A DNA stretch of 43,838 nucleotides from Acidimicrobiales bacterium (GCA_035533595.1 DATLTN010000058.1:1-43838), one strand, 5' to 3'. Shown: positions 7,858 through 16,682, counted from the stretch's first letter. A program made the numbers and translations. Notes: generated by a model not told the origin, from the letters alone.

Positions 7858-8969
7858 TGCAGCGTCTGCACCTCTACCGAGAGGACGCGCGGCAGGTCGC
7901 GCACGATCGGGGCCCAGGAGTCCCCCTCGTCCGCGGAGGCGTAGACCTGGCCCCCCGTCGTGCCGAAGTAGAGGCCACACGGCTCGAGACTGTCGACCGC
8001 CATCGCGTCCCGGAGGACGTTCAGGTAGCAGTCCTTCTGGGGTAGCCCGTCGGTGAGCGGCTCCCACTCGTCTCCCCCGCTCCGGCTGCGGTAGACGCGC
8101 AGCTTGCCTTCCGGTGGGAAGTGCTCCGAGTCGCTCTTGATCGGGACGACGTACACCGTGTCCGGCTCGTGCGCGTGGATCGCGATCGGGAAGCCGAAGT
8201 CGCTCGGCAGGTTCCCGCTCACCTCCCGCCACGACTCGCCCGCGTCGTCGGTCCGCATCACGTCCCAGTGCTTCTGCATGAAGAGCACGTCGGGGCGGGC
8301 GGGGTGCATCGCGATGCGGTGCACGCAGTGGCCGACCTCGGCGTCGTCGTCGGGGATGCCCTCGGAGCGCAGGCCGCGGTTGATGGGGCGCCACGAGGCA
8401 CCGCCGTCGTCGGTGCGGAACGCGCCGGCGGCGGAGATCGCCACGAAGATCCGCTCAGGGTTGACGGGGTCGAGCACCACCGTGTGCACGCACATCCCGC
8501 CCGCGCCGGGCTGCCAGGAGGGCCCCGAGTTGTGGGTGCGCAGCCCCGGGAGCTCGGACCAGCTCTTCGCTCCGTCGTCCGACCGGAACAGCGCGGCGTC
8601 CTCGACGCCCGCGTAGACGACGTCGGGGTCCGCCGGCGAGGGCTCGAGGTGCCAGACGCGCGCGAACTCCCAGGGGTGTGGGGTGCCGTCGTACCACTGG
8701 TGCGTGCCGGCCTCGCTCGCGTAGGCGAAGTCCTTGCCGACTGGCTCCCAGGTCGCTCCCCCGTCGTCGGAGCGCTGGATGATCTGACCGAACCAGCCCG
8801 AGGACTGCGACGCGTACAGCCGGGAGGGGTCCGCCGGTGAGCCGGCGACGTGGTAGATCTCCCAGCCGCCGAAGTGCGGTCCGCTCACCTCCCACGAGCG
8901 GCGGGCCCCGTCCGAGGTGAGGATGAAGGCACCCTTCTGGGTGCCCACGAGCACACGTACGCCGGCCAT
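7854..8969 (-). CDS. BNR/sortilin-type beta-propeller protein (sialidase-like repeat)
   Basis: A 371-residue protein built of BNR/Asp-box repeats: '[10 protein letters not shown]', '[10 protein letters not shown]', '[10 protein letters not shown]', '[10 protein letters not shown]', '[10 protein letters not shown]' and '[10 protein letters not shown]' at intervals of about 45-60 residues, consistent with a six- or seven-bladed propeller like those in VPS10/sialidase families. No signal peptide is evident, so it is probably cytoplasmic; the catalytic Arg triad of sialidases cannot be recognised, so enzymatic activity should not be assumed. GGGAGG lies 8 nt before the ATG and a TAGATT -10 element at 8995-9000 (minus) could start its own transcript. 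The coupling with a MoaD-like carrier suggests a shared function that I cannot name. Confidence 0.85.
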   Translation of the reverse strand: MAGVRVLVGTQKGAFILTSDGARRSWEVSGPHFGGWEIYHVAGSPADPSRLYASQSSGWFGQIIQRSDDGGATWEPVGKDFAYASEAGTHQWYDGTPHPWEFARVWHLEPSPADPDVVYAGVEDAALFRSDDGAKSWSELPGLRTHNSGPSWQPGAGGMCVHTVVLDPVNPERIFVAISAAGAFRTDDGGASWRPINRGLRSEGIPDDDAEVGHCVHRIAMHPARPDVLFMQKHWDVMRTDDAGESWREVSGNLPSDFGFPIAIHAHEPDTVYVVPIKSDSEHFPPEGKLRVYRSRSGGDEWEPLTDGLPQKDCYLNVLRDAMAVDSLEPCGLYFGTTGGQVYASADEGDSWAPIVRDLPRVLSVEVQTLQ

Positions 8970-8994
8970 CTCGCTACCTCCCGTGGACGAGCCA

Positions 8995-9000
8995 AATCTA
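8995..9000 (-). promoter_or_regulatory. Putative -10 element TAGATT
   Basis: TAGATT on the minus strand lies directly after the stem-loop that follows the aldo/keto reductase and about 26 bp before the BNR-protein start, with GGGAGG between. It fits the TANNNT pattern seen ahead of other genes here; no -35 was recognised. Confidence 0.35.
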
Positions 9001-9028
9001 CGCGAGCGCGCTCACGGACGCGCTCGCG
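9001..9028 (-). terminator. Perfect 10-bp stem-loop after the aldo/keto reductase
   Basis: CGCGAGCGCG (9001-9010) and CGCGCTCGCG (9019-9028) are exact reverse complements with an 8-nt loop. On the minus strand the hairpin is 26 bp past the reductase stop and is followed by TAGATTTGG, so it probably separates that gene from the BNR-MoaD pair. Confidence 0.55.
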
Positions 9029-9053
9029 GCGGCCGGCCCGTCTCGCGCCCAAT

Positions 9054-10016
9054 TCAGGCGGGGATCACCGCCGCCAGACGGCGGCGCAGCTCTCCGTAGG
9101 TGGACGCGTCGAGAGGGCCCCTCCGCAGCGCGTCGAGGTTGTCCTGCAAGTGTTCGATCCGGGAGGTGCCGACGATCGTCGTGTGCACGTCGGGATGAGA
9201 GAGCGTGGCGCGCAGGAGGAAGGTGGTCCGCTCCTCGCCCTCGAGCAGGTCGTCGAGGCCTGCGGCGCTCCACGCCAAGAGGTTGGAGGCCGCGCTCTCG
9301 CGGCGCTCTGAGCGGGCGATGCGCAGCCGTTCGGTCTCCCCCGAGAGGCTCCCCTGCGCCACCCCGCCACGGACGATCACCCCGAGGCCCTCCGCCGCGG
9401 CCTTCCTCATCCCCGCTTCGAGGAGCGGGTCGAGCACCGAGTAGGAGAGCTGGACGGTGGCGTAGCGGCCGCCGCCCACCTGCGCCTCGATGTCGGTCGC
9501 GGTGACGCCGGTCACGCCGAGGTGGGTGAACTTGCCCGCTCGCTGCAGCTCGAGCAGCACGTCCATCGCCCCGGAAGCGACGAGCGACGAGAGCGGCGGG
9601 CTGCTCGCGACCTGGAGCACGTCGATGTGATCCGTGCGCAGCGTCCGCAGGCTCCAGTCGAGCTCCTCGCGCAGCCCTTCGGGGGACCAGTCGTGCAGGT
9701 AGCCGGAGCGGGTGCGTGGCTCGAGGACGGGGAGCTGGCCGACGGCGAAGCCGATCTTCGTCGCGAGCAGGTACTCCTCGCGGCGGTGGCTGAGGTGCTC
9801 GCCGATCAGCTCCTCGGTGACCCCGTAGACGGGCGCCGAGTCGATGAAGTTGATGCCGGCGTCGAGGACCGCGTTGAGGAGCCGTCCGGCGGCGGCGCGA
9901 TCGAGATGCGCCGGGTAGCCCGACCCCGCGCCGCGCAGCGACATCGCCCCGTAGCCGAGGCGGGTGACCGCGAGCCCGCTACTTCCGAGTGTCGCCGTTG
10001 GCAGGCCCTCGCCCAT
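9054..10016 (-). CDS. Aldo/keto reductase family protein lacking the usual catalytic His
   Basis: A 320-residue TIM-barrel oxidoreductase of the AKR superfamily, cytoplasmic, expected to use NADPH. 'NFIDSAPVYG' at 56-65 supplies Asp59 and Tyr64, and 'LATKIG' gives Lys87. At the fourth tetrad position, normally a His after the 'DxxxxH' strand, the sequence reads 'DVLQVASSPP' (132-141), so the His is replaced. Similar non-canonical members include fucose and galactose dehydrogenase-like AKRs, which also vary there. The C-terminal 'VIVRGGVAQGSL' and 'TTIVGTSRIEHLQDNL' sections match the family. The ATG at 10016 has GGGAGGG 3 nt upstream; a TACGAT -10 lies about 36 bp upstream. Substrate unknown. 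Confidence 0.88.
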   Translation of the reverse strand: MGEGLPTATLGSSGLAVTRLGYGAMSLRGAGSGYPAHLDRAAAGRLLNAVLDAGINFIDSAPVYGVTEELIGEHLSHRREEYLLATKIGFAVGQLPVLEPRTRSGYLHDWSPEGLREELDWSLRTLRTDHIDVLQVASSPPLSSLVASGAMDVLLELQRAGKFTHLGVTGVTATDIEAQVGGGRYATVQLSYSVLDPLLEAGMRKAAAEGLGVIVRGGVAQGSLSGETERLRIARSERRESAASNLLAWSAAGLDDLLEGEERTTFLLRATLSHPDVHTTIVGTSRIEHLQDNLDALRRGPLDASTYGELRRRLAAVIPA

Positions 10017-10051
10017 GACCCTCCCGTTCTGCAGCCGTCGGTGGCCCGCGG

Positions 10052-10057
10052 ATCGTA
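10052..10057 (-). promoter_or_regulatory. Putative -10 element TACGAT
   Basis: TACGAT on the minus strand 36 bp ahead of the aldo/keto reductase ATG, in the divergent region shared with the 63-residue protein gene. No clear -35. Confidence 0.3.
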
Positions 10058-10197
10058 CGGGAGCAGGCCGCGGCCAGCGCGCCCGGCACGACCCGCGGCG
10101 CGAGGGAGCCCCGGGGAGCGATCTCCGCGCAACCCCCCGGTGCGGTTGAATGGCCCGGCGGTCGGCCGCGCCCCGCCGCCTACCGAAGGAGATCGCC

Positions 10198-10389
10198 ATG
10201 CCCGTCGACTCATCAGCGCTCACCTCCGCCGTCGCACAGGCGGACGCCGCGGCGAACATCGCCTCGGGGGCCGCCGGCGTCGGGGCAGAGGACCCCCGCG
10301 CCGCGTCGGCGATCCAGATGCTCGGCGAAGCCGTGAGGGCCATGGGCGAGGCGGTGAAGACGCTCGCCGCAGCGGTCTCGGCCGTCTGA
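10198..10389 (+). CDS. Small Ala-rich hypothetical protein (63 aa)
   Basis: A 63-residue protein with one strong ribosome-binding site (GAAGGAGA, 6 nt before the ATG). About a third of the residues are Ala, with Val, Met and Gly in a pattern that could form amphipathic helices: 'LTSAVAQADAAANIASGAAG', then after 'EDPRAASAIQM' a second helix 'MGEAVKTLAAAVSAV'. There is no signal peptide or Cys. I do not recognise a family. It sits alone between a divergent reductase and a convergent gene, and a GAAGGC-GCG-GCCTTC hairpin just past the stop may end its message. A real gene is supported by the ribosome-binding site and G/C-biased third positions. Confidence 0.6.
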   Translation: MPVDSSALTSAVAQADAAANIASGAAGVGAEDPRAASAIQMLGEAVRAMGEAVKTLAAAVSAV

Positions 10390-10395
10390 GTGCAC

Positions 10396-10410
10396 GAAGG
10401 CGCGGCCTTC
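10396..10410 (+). terminator. Short perfect hairpin after the 63-residue protein gene
   Basis: GAAGGC, loop GCG, GCCTTC, seven bases past the stop codon and between two convergent genes. There is no T tract, so termination efficiency is doubtful. Confidence 0.35.
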
Positions 10411-10437
10411 TGAGGAGGGTGTTCGCCGCCGGCGCGC

Positions 10438-10884
10438 TCAGCCAGTGACGGCTCCGCCGTGCTCGTCGAAGTACCGCCGCCACGACTCGGGGACCGAACC
10501 GGAGTCCTCGAGGAACTCCTCGCGCATCTCCTCGGCGAACCAGGAGTTGAGGCCGAGGTCCTCGGGCGCCTCCGCCGCCGCCTCGCCGCTTGCCACCGGA
10601 GCTGCCCCACCGGCGGGCAGCGGCGCGCGCAGGGGGATCACCGCTGCGTCGCCGTCCGCGCCGCCGCCCGCGCCCTCGGCGGTCTCGCGCGTCGGCGGGA
10701 AGTGGAACACGACGGCGTCGGTTCCGTCGGCCTCAGGGTGCCCGTCGACTTCGGCCGGCACCACCGCCGGCTCGGGGACGGGGGGCGCCGCCGCCTCGTC
10801 GTCGAGCACCCCTTCGAGCGAGTCGATGGTCGAGCCGTCGGCGCTCAACCCGTACTGCATCGAGGTGACCACAGCGCCGCTCAC
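10438..10884 (-). CDS. Protein ending in a 2-oxoglutarate dehydrogenase E1 N-terminal-like segment
   Basis: An open frame of 148 codons from GTG 10884. Its first 35 residues ('VVTSMQYGLSADGSTIDSL') continue, in the same frame, a sequence read upstream of the GTG (to about 10978), so the true start is further upstream. A Pro/Ala/Glu-rich middle follows. The last 35 residues, 'LNSWFAEEMREEFLEDSG' and 'VPESWRRYFDEHGG', closely resemble the short N-terminal domain of actinobacterial 2-oxoglutarate dehydrogenase E1/Kgd, which normally heads a protein of about 1200 residues. Here it is the C-terminus and the catalytic domains are absent. It may be a stand-alone adaptor-like protein or a remnant fused to another gene. 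Confidence 0.55.
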   Translation of the reverse strand: MSGAVVTSMQYGLSADGSTIDSLEGVLDDEAAAPPVPEPAVVPAEVDGHPEADGTDAVVFHFPPTRETAEGAGGGADGDAAVIPLRAPLPAGGAAPVASGEAAAEAPEDLGLNSWFAEEMREEFLEDSGSVPESWRRYFDEHGGAVTG

Positions 10885-11033
10885 CGTCTCGGAGCCGTAG
10901 CCGACCGTCGTGTTCGTGTTGGAGAACGTGGTGCTGTTGGTGGAGACGCTGGCGCCGGCCGCGGAGAGACCGATCGCCCTGCCACCACCGCGCCGATGGC
11001 CGACTTGTGCCTGACAAGCCTCGTGATGCGGAT
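10885..11033 (-). pseudogene. Shifted N-terminal part of the same gene (signal-peptide-like)
   Basis: From about 11033 one minus-strand frame reads 'IRITRLVRHKSAIGAVVAG', a typical basic-hydrophobic export signal. At about 10976-10981, next to a G run, the coding signal jumps frame and continues 'AIGLSAAGASVSTNSTTF' then 'TVGYGSETVSGAVV' into the 148-codon frame. One extra G would join them. The codon where ATG is expected is ATC (11033-11031), preceded by GGGAGG 4 nt away; no ATG, GTG or TTG lies at the right place. The Thr/Asn/Ser-rich part resembles exported or surface proteins with SipW-like signals, which is difficult to reconcile with a cytoplasmic E1-like tail. As written the gene is broken. 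Confidence 0.4.
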
Positions 11034-11228
11034 GGAACCTCCCTCCCTCGCCGTGCTCCGACGAGACGGCCCGTCCGCCGGTGCTTTGCCGATGTTCGGG
11101 GGATGAACTGGTTGTCCCCTCACAGATCGGTGCATTGAAGGCGCAACTAAAGAGTCGGACAGGAAGGCTGCGTCTCCCGCCGGGTTCCGCGCGCGGGGAA
11201 GGGGGGTTACCGGTCGGCCGGCGGGGCG

Positions 11229-12419
11229 TCAGTGGATGACGGTGACGAGGGTCCCGTAGGCGAGGTAGGGCCAGGCGCGCGCCGCGTCGCTCAACGGCAG
11301 CTCCACGCAGCCGAGGCTCTGAGGGATGCCGTAGTCGGCGCGGTCCATGTAGTGGACGGCGTCGCTGCCGTGGAAGTAGGCGATGTACTGGACGAGGTCG
11401 GCGTAGTGCGAGCCGTCCGGGTTGGTGCCGCGCATCACCTGGCTGCGGAGGCGGGTGTTCACGGGGAAGTTCCCGTCGGGGGTCGGGGCGCCGGCGATCC
11501 CGGTGTTCGCCGGGCTGTGCAGCACCGCCTTCCCGTCGTGCCAGACGGTGAGGCTCTCCGGTGCCTGCTTGTCGGCGAGCGCGTAGTTGTAGCCACCGGT
11601 GTTCAGCGTGTTCGCGGCGATCGCACCGAGCAGCGCGCTCCAGACCCCGGGGCCGATCACGCCGCTCGTCGTGAGGCTGTGGTCGGCCTCGAAGGACATC
11701 ACGAGGCCCCTCGTGAAGACGTTGTCACGACCGGGCTTCCAGAGGCTGACGAGCTCACTCGGCCAGCCGCTGTTCGTCCAGCTGAAGCTCCCCGCCGGCG
11801 GGTTGAAGAGCGCGGCCGCCTGCGCGGTGCTGTCACCGGGGGCGATCGCGGCACCGGACGGGGTCCAGGTGAGGGGCGCGTAGTCGAGGAGGGCGAGCAG
11901 CTGCTGCAACCGCAGGAGCGAGCCGTCGCGGACGCGGTAGTGCGTCACGGTGCCCGAGGCGAGCTCCCCACCCGCGGCCCCGTGCGGGCCCGCGGCCCCG
12001 GCCGGCACGGTGAGCGTCACCACCGAGAGCGGGAGGGCGTCGCTCGCGGGGGTGAAGGTGGCGACGTCGCCCGCCACCGCCCAGCTCCCCTGCAGCGGCG
12101 GGCTGAAGACCGGCATCGGTGAGCCGGCGGCGAGCGCGGCCGAGAAGGTCACCGTCACCGGCGCCGCCGGGTCGACCCCCTTCGTCCCGTCGGCGGGGCT
12201 GGTGCCCGCGACGACGAGCGGCGCGGCCGGGGTCGTGGTCGTGACGGCGCCCGAGCGGCCGGAGGGTGCCGCCGCCGGGAGGGTGCCCGTCGGGGTCCCG
12301 GCGGGCCGTCCGGGACGGCCGACCTCGAAGCCGATCACCGCCGCGGCGGCGATCGCGACGAGGACCACCGGCACGAGAAGGAGCCCGAGCCGCCGCCGCG
12401 GCGTTCCGTAGACCGTCAT
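11229..12419 (-). CDS. L,D-transpeptidase (YkuD domain) with Big_5-like domain
   Basis: A 396-residue cell-wall enzyme anchored by one N-terminal membrane segment ('LLLVPVVLVAIAAAAVIGF', about 13-31). A Thr/Pro/Ala-rich linker leads to an Ig-like domain about 70-160 ('SPADGTKGVDPAAPVTVTFS' is the classic Big_5 start), a helical peptidoglycan-binding-like middle ('GDSTAQAAALFNP'), and a C-terminal YkuD domain. Catalytic Cys371 sits in 'SLGCVEL' with His in 'VHYMDRADYGIPQS'; the usual Arg after GCV is Glu here. It would form 3-3 cross-links in peptidoglycan outside the membrane. The ATG at 12419 has only a weak GGGTCGGG ahead. It is divergent from the NADH dehydrogenase gene, with 77 bp between. 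Confidence 0.88.
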   Translation of the reverse strand: MTVYGTPRRRLGLLLVPVVLVAIAAAAVIGFEVGRPGRPAGTPTGTLPAAAPSGRSGAVTTTTPAAPLVVAGTSPADGTKGVDPAAPVTVTFSAALAAGSPMPVFSPPLQGSWAVAGDVATFTPASDALPLSVVTLTVPAGAAGPHGAAGGELASGTVTHYRVRDGSLLRLQQLLALLDYAPLTWTPSGAAIAPGDSTAQAAALFNPPAGSFSWTNSGWPSELVSLWKPGRDNVFTRGLVMSFEADHSLTTSGVIGPGVWSALLGAIAANTLNTGGYNYALADKQAPESLTVWHDGKAVLHSPANTGIAGAPTPDGNFPVNTRLRSQVMRGTNPDGSHYADLVQYIAYFHGSDAVHYMDRADYGIPQSLGCVELPLSDAARAWPYLAYGTLVTVIH

Positions 12420-12496
12420 CCCGACCCATTGCTACCCGCTCCCGGCCGCGGATCCCCCGCGGGCGCGCCCCAGGGGCGGGGCGGTAGACCGGTGCC

Positions 12497-13761
<1,265 letters not shown>

Positions 13762-13770
13762 TCGGCCCGC

Positions 13771-14163
13771 TCAGGCGTCGAGGTCGGCGGTGTCGGGCGG
13801 GACGTCGACGGCGTGCTCCTGCAGTGCCTCGAGGGGCACGATCTCGAGCGCACGTTCGTGGGTGGAGGCGAGCACGACGTAGGCGGCGGCGCCGTCGCGA
13901 TGGGCCCGCAGCCAGTTCACCGCTGTCACGCACCAGCGGTCGCCGGGGACGAGCCCGGGGAAGCGGTACTGGGGATGGGCGGTGACGAGGTCGTTGCCGA
14001 TCCGCCGCTGGTGCTCGAGGAACTCCGCGGTCACGACCGCGCAGATGGTATGGCTCCCGAGATCCTCCGGGCCGCTGTTGCAGCAGCCGTCGCGGTAGAA
14101 GCCGGTGAGGGGGTCCATGCCACAGGGCTCGAGCTCCCCGCCGAGGACGTTGCGCTCCGCCAT
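13771..14163 (-). CDS. DUF2237 family protein
   Basis: A 130-residue protein with the DUF2237 hallmark run: 'NVLGGELEPCGMDPLTGFYR', then 'GCCNSGPEDLGSHTICAVVT' and 'GLVPGDRWCVTAVNW' with several conserved Cys. Family members are 110-135 residues, found in bacteria including cyanobacteria and actinobacteria, and have no established function. The conserved Cys pattern could suggest metal binding; that is inference. It ends nine bases from the NADH dehydrogenase stop (convergent), and starts back to back with the TauE-type permease gene about 90 bp away. Confidence 0.88.
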   Translation of the reverse strand: MAERNVLGGELEPCGMDPLTGFYRDGCCNSGPEDLGSHTICAVVTAEFLEHQRRIGNDLVTAHPQYRFPGLVPGDRWCVTAVNWLRAHRDGAAAYVVLASTHERALEIVPLEALQEHAVDVPPDTADLDA

Positions 14164-14253
14164 CTGCCGAGTATTCCAAATGCGCGCCCGCCGACGCGGT
14201 GGCGGGCGCACCCGCTGTGTTACCAATGCGGCTCGGATCCGAAGCTGGAGAGC

Positions 14254-15157
14254 ATGCACGTCGACCCCTACATCGTCCTCGGCAGCGCGGTCATCGGCTT
14301 CCTCGTCGGGATGACAGGAGCCGGCGGCGGGGCGCTCATGACCCCGATGCTCATCCTCCTCTTCGGCGTCACGCCCTCGACGGCGATCTCGAGCGACCTC
14401 GTCGCCGCGGTGGTGATGCGCCCGATCGGCTCGCTCGTGCACCTCCGCAAGGGGGGCGTCAACCTCCGCCTCGTCGGCTACATGGTCGTCGGCTCGGCGC
14501 CGATGGCCTTCCTCGGCGCCTACCTGCTGCACCTCCTCGGCTCGAAGTCCGCCGCGCAGGCGAACATCGAGCACGCCCTCGGCGCGGCGCTCCTCCTCGG
14601 GGCTGGCGCGATGGTGCTGCGCTACGTCCTCGACCGCCGCGCCGGCAACGTCCGCGAGGGCATCGTCAGGGACCTCCCGGTGCGGATCCTGCCGACGATC
14701 GCGATCGGTATGGCGCCTCATCGTCGGCATGACCTCGGTCGGCTCGGGCTCGCTCATGATCGTGCTGCTGCTCTTCGTCTACCCGATGCTCGGCGCGAGC
14801 CAGCTGGTCGGGACGGACCTCACCCAGGCGGTGCCGCTCGCCCTCGCCGCCGCGCTCGGCGCGCTCGCCTTCGGCCACATCGAGCTCGCGGTGACGACGT
14901 CGCTGATCATCGGCAGCGAGCCGGCGGTGCTCGTCGGCTCGCTGCTTTCCTCGAGCGCCCCGGACCGCGTCGTGCGCCCGGCGATCACCTTCGTGATCTT
15001 CGCCTCGGGGCTCAAGTACGCCGGCCTCGGGACGACCGCGCTCGGCTGGGTGCTCTGCGGCGTGCTGCTCGGCGTCGGCCTCCTCTGGGCGACGTACGCG
15101 CGGCCGTGGAACCGCCCGACGCCCCAGCCCGCCGGGGAGGAGCCGACCGAGGGTTGA
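14254..15157 (+). pseudogene. TauE/SafE sulfite exporter-like permease, frameshifted
   Basis: An integral membrane permease of the TauE/SafE (DUF81) family, about 301 residues if repaired, expected to move sulfonate, sulfite or other small anions. The two internal half-repeats are clear: 'GFLVGMTGAGGGALMTPML' near the start and 'IVGMTSVGSGSLMIVLL' in the second half. Between them, at 14712-14717, the reading frame changes: the first half ends '...PTIAIGM' and the second resumes 'LIVGM' in another frame, consistent with two bases missing from a GGCGGC-like stretch. Each half alone would have only part of the membrane segments. The ATG 14254 has GGAG 3 nt upstream, a tight spacing. Confidence 0.82.
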
Positions 15158-15189
15158 GCGCCGGGCTCGCCGCTCGCGGGGCGCCTCGG

Positions 15190-15195
15190 TAGGGT
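15190..15195 (+). promoter_or_regulatory. -10 element TAGGGT, leaderless start likely
   Basis: TAGGGT ends 8 bases before the GTG at 15204 and no ribosome-binding sequence lies between, so transcription would begin at or next to the start codon. Confidence 0.4.
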
Positions 15196-15203
15196 CCCTC
15201 GCC

Positions 15204-16682
15204 GTGGAGGAGGCCCCGCAGGTCGGCAGGGCCCCGACGGCGGCGCCGTCGCACCGCGGGCTGATCCTCGCCGTCCTCTGCTCCGCCCAGGTCATCCTCG
15301 CGGTCGACGTGACGGTGGTGAACGTCGCGAGCTCGAGCATCGAGCGTGCCCTCGGCTTCACCGCCGCCAACCTCGAGTGGACGATCACCGCCTACTCGCT
15401 CACCTTCGGCGGCTTCCTGCTGCTCGGCGGGCGGATGTCCGACCTCTACGGCCGGCGGCGCCTCTTCCTCCTCGGCATCGGCGCCTTCGCCCTCGCATCG
15501 CTCGGCGCCGGTCTCGCCGAGAACTCGGCCGAGCTGATCGGGGCGCGCGCCGCGCAGGGGCTGTGCGCGGCGGTCGTCTCCCCCGCCGTCCTGTCGCTGC
15601 TCGCGGCGACCTTCCCCGAGGGGCACCTGCGCCAGCGCGCCTACGGGATGTGGGCGACCGCCGGCTCGATCGGCGGCCTCACCGGCTTCTTCTTCGGCGG
15701 GGTGATCGTCTCGGCGCTCGGCTGGCGGTGGATCTTCTTCATCAACATTCCGATCGCCGCGCTCGCCCTCACCGGCGCCTCCCTCCTCCTCCACCCCGTG
15801 GAGGAGCCGCTGCGGCGGCGGCGCCTCGACGTGCCGGGGGCGGTGACGGTGACGAGCGCCCTCGCGCTCGTGATCTTCGGCCTCGGCGAGGCGCAGTCGA
15901 ACGGCTGGACGGGGGGCGACACCCTCGGAGCGCTCCTCGCCGCCCCGCTGCTGCTCGCCGCCTTCGCGCTCGTCGAGCGACGCGCCGCCGAGCCCCTCCT
16001 CCCCTTCGCCCTGCTCCGCCGCCGCGCCGCGGTCGGCAACGTCCTCTCGGTCCTGCAGCAGTCGATCGGTGCGGCGACGGCCTTCCTCGCGCCCCTCTAC
16101 ATGCAGCAGGTCTGGCACTACTCCGCCTGGCACGCGGGGGCCGCCACCCTCCCCCTCCCGGTCGGCTTCGGCCTCGCCTCGCGGGTGAGCAGCCGCCTCG
16201 GCCCCCGCCTCGGCGTGCGGGGGACCGTCGTCCTCGGCTTCAGCCTCGCCACCGCGGGGCTCGCCTGGCTGACGCTCACCCCGCTCCATCCCGACTACGC
16301 GGCGAGCTTTCTCCCCGCGCTCTTCGTGCGCGGCTTCGGCCAGGGGCTCGTCGTCGTGCAGGCGGTCGGCGTCGCCACCTCGGGGGTGCGGCGCGAGGAC
16401 CAGGGCATCGCGGCGGGCCTCTACAACATGTCCCAGCAGCTCGGTGGGGCGCTCGGCCTGGCGGCGATCGTGACGATCGCCTCCGCGGCAGCGGTGGGGG
16501 GAGGCCTCAGCGGCGAGGCGCACGGGATCCGCTTCGCGCTCGGCGTGAGCGCCGGCGTCGGGCTCGCCGCGGTGCTGATCTCCCTCACCGCCCTGCAGGC
16601 GCCGGCGAACGCGCCGGCGAGCGCGCCGCCGCCTCCCGTCGCCGGTCGCCGTCGACCGACGACGGCACGGCCGAGCACGTAG
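15204..16682 (+). CDS. MFS transporter, DHA2 (EmrB/QacA-like) drug exporter
   Basis: A 492-residue inner-membrane proton antiporter with about 14 predicted hydrophobic segments. The first loop has 'GGRMSDLYGRRR' (motif A, about 75-86), the N-terminal 'AVDVTVVNVASSSIERAL' motif D1 with membrane-embedded Asp typical of the 14-segment DHA2 subfamily, and 'LGWRWIFFINIPI' in segment 6. A Pro/Ala-rich tail follows the last segment. The substrate is not readable. The GTG start lacks a ribosome-binding site but has TAGGGT 8 nt upstream, suggesting a leaderless message. It shares its strand with the downstream PEP-mutase-family gene, which seems to have its own promoter over this gene's stop codon. 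Confidence 0.92.
   Translation: MEEAPQVGRAPTAAPSHRGLILAVLCSAQVILAVDVTVVNVASSSIERALGFTAANLEWTITAYSLTFGGFLLLGGRMSDLYGRRRLFLLGIGAFALASLGAGLAENSAELIGARAAQGLCAAVVSPAVLSLLAATFPEGHLRQRAYGMWATAGSIGGLTGFFFGGVIVSALGWRWIFFINIPIAALALTGASLLLHPVEEPLRRRRLDVPGAVTVTSALALVIFGLGEAQSNGWTGGDTLGALLAAPLLLAAFALVERRAAEPLLPFALLRRRAAVGNVLSVLQQSIGAATAFLAPLYMQQVWHYSAWHAGAATLPLPVGFGLASRVSSRLGPRLGVRGTVVLGFSLATAGLAWLTLTPLHPDYAASFLPALFVRGFGQGLVVVQAVGVATSGVRREDQGIAAGLYNMSQQLGGALGLAAIVTIASAAAVGGGLSGEAHGIRFALGVSAGVGLAAVLISLTALQAPANAPASAPPPPVAGRRRPTTARPST

Noticed and set aside
5737-7944. A 735-codon open frame on the plus strand, antisense to the UbiB-like gene
   Set aside because: It is an antisense mirror of GC-rich coding DNA: Arg/Val/Glu/Gly/His-rich, no family motif and no ribosome-binding site, while the minus strand encodes a complete UbiB protein.
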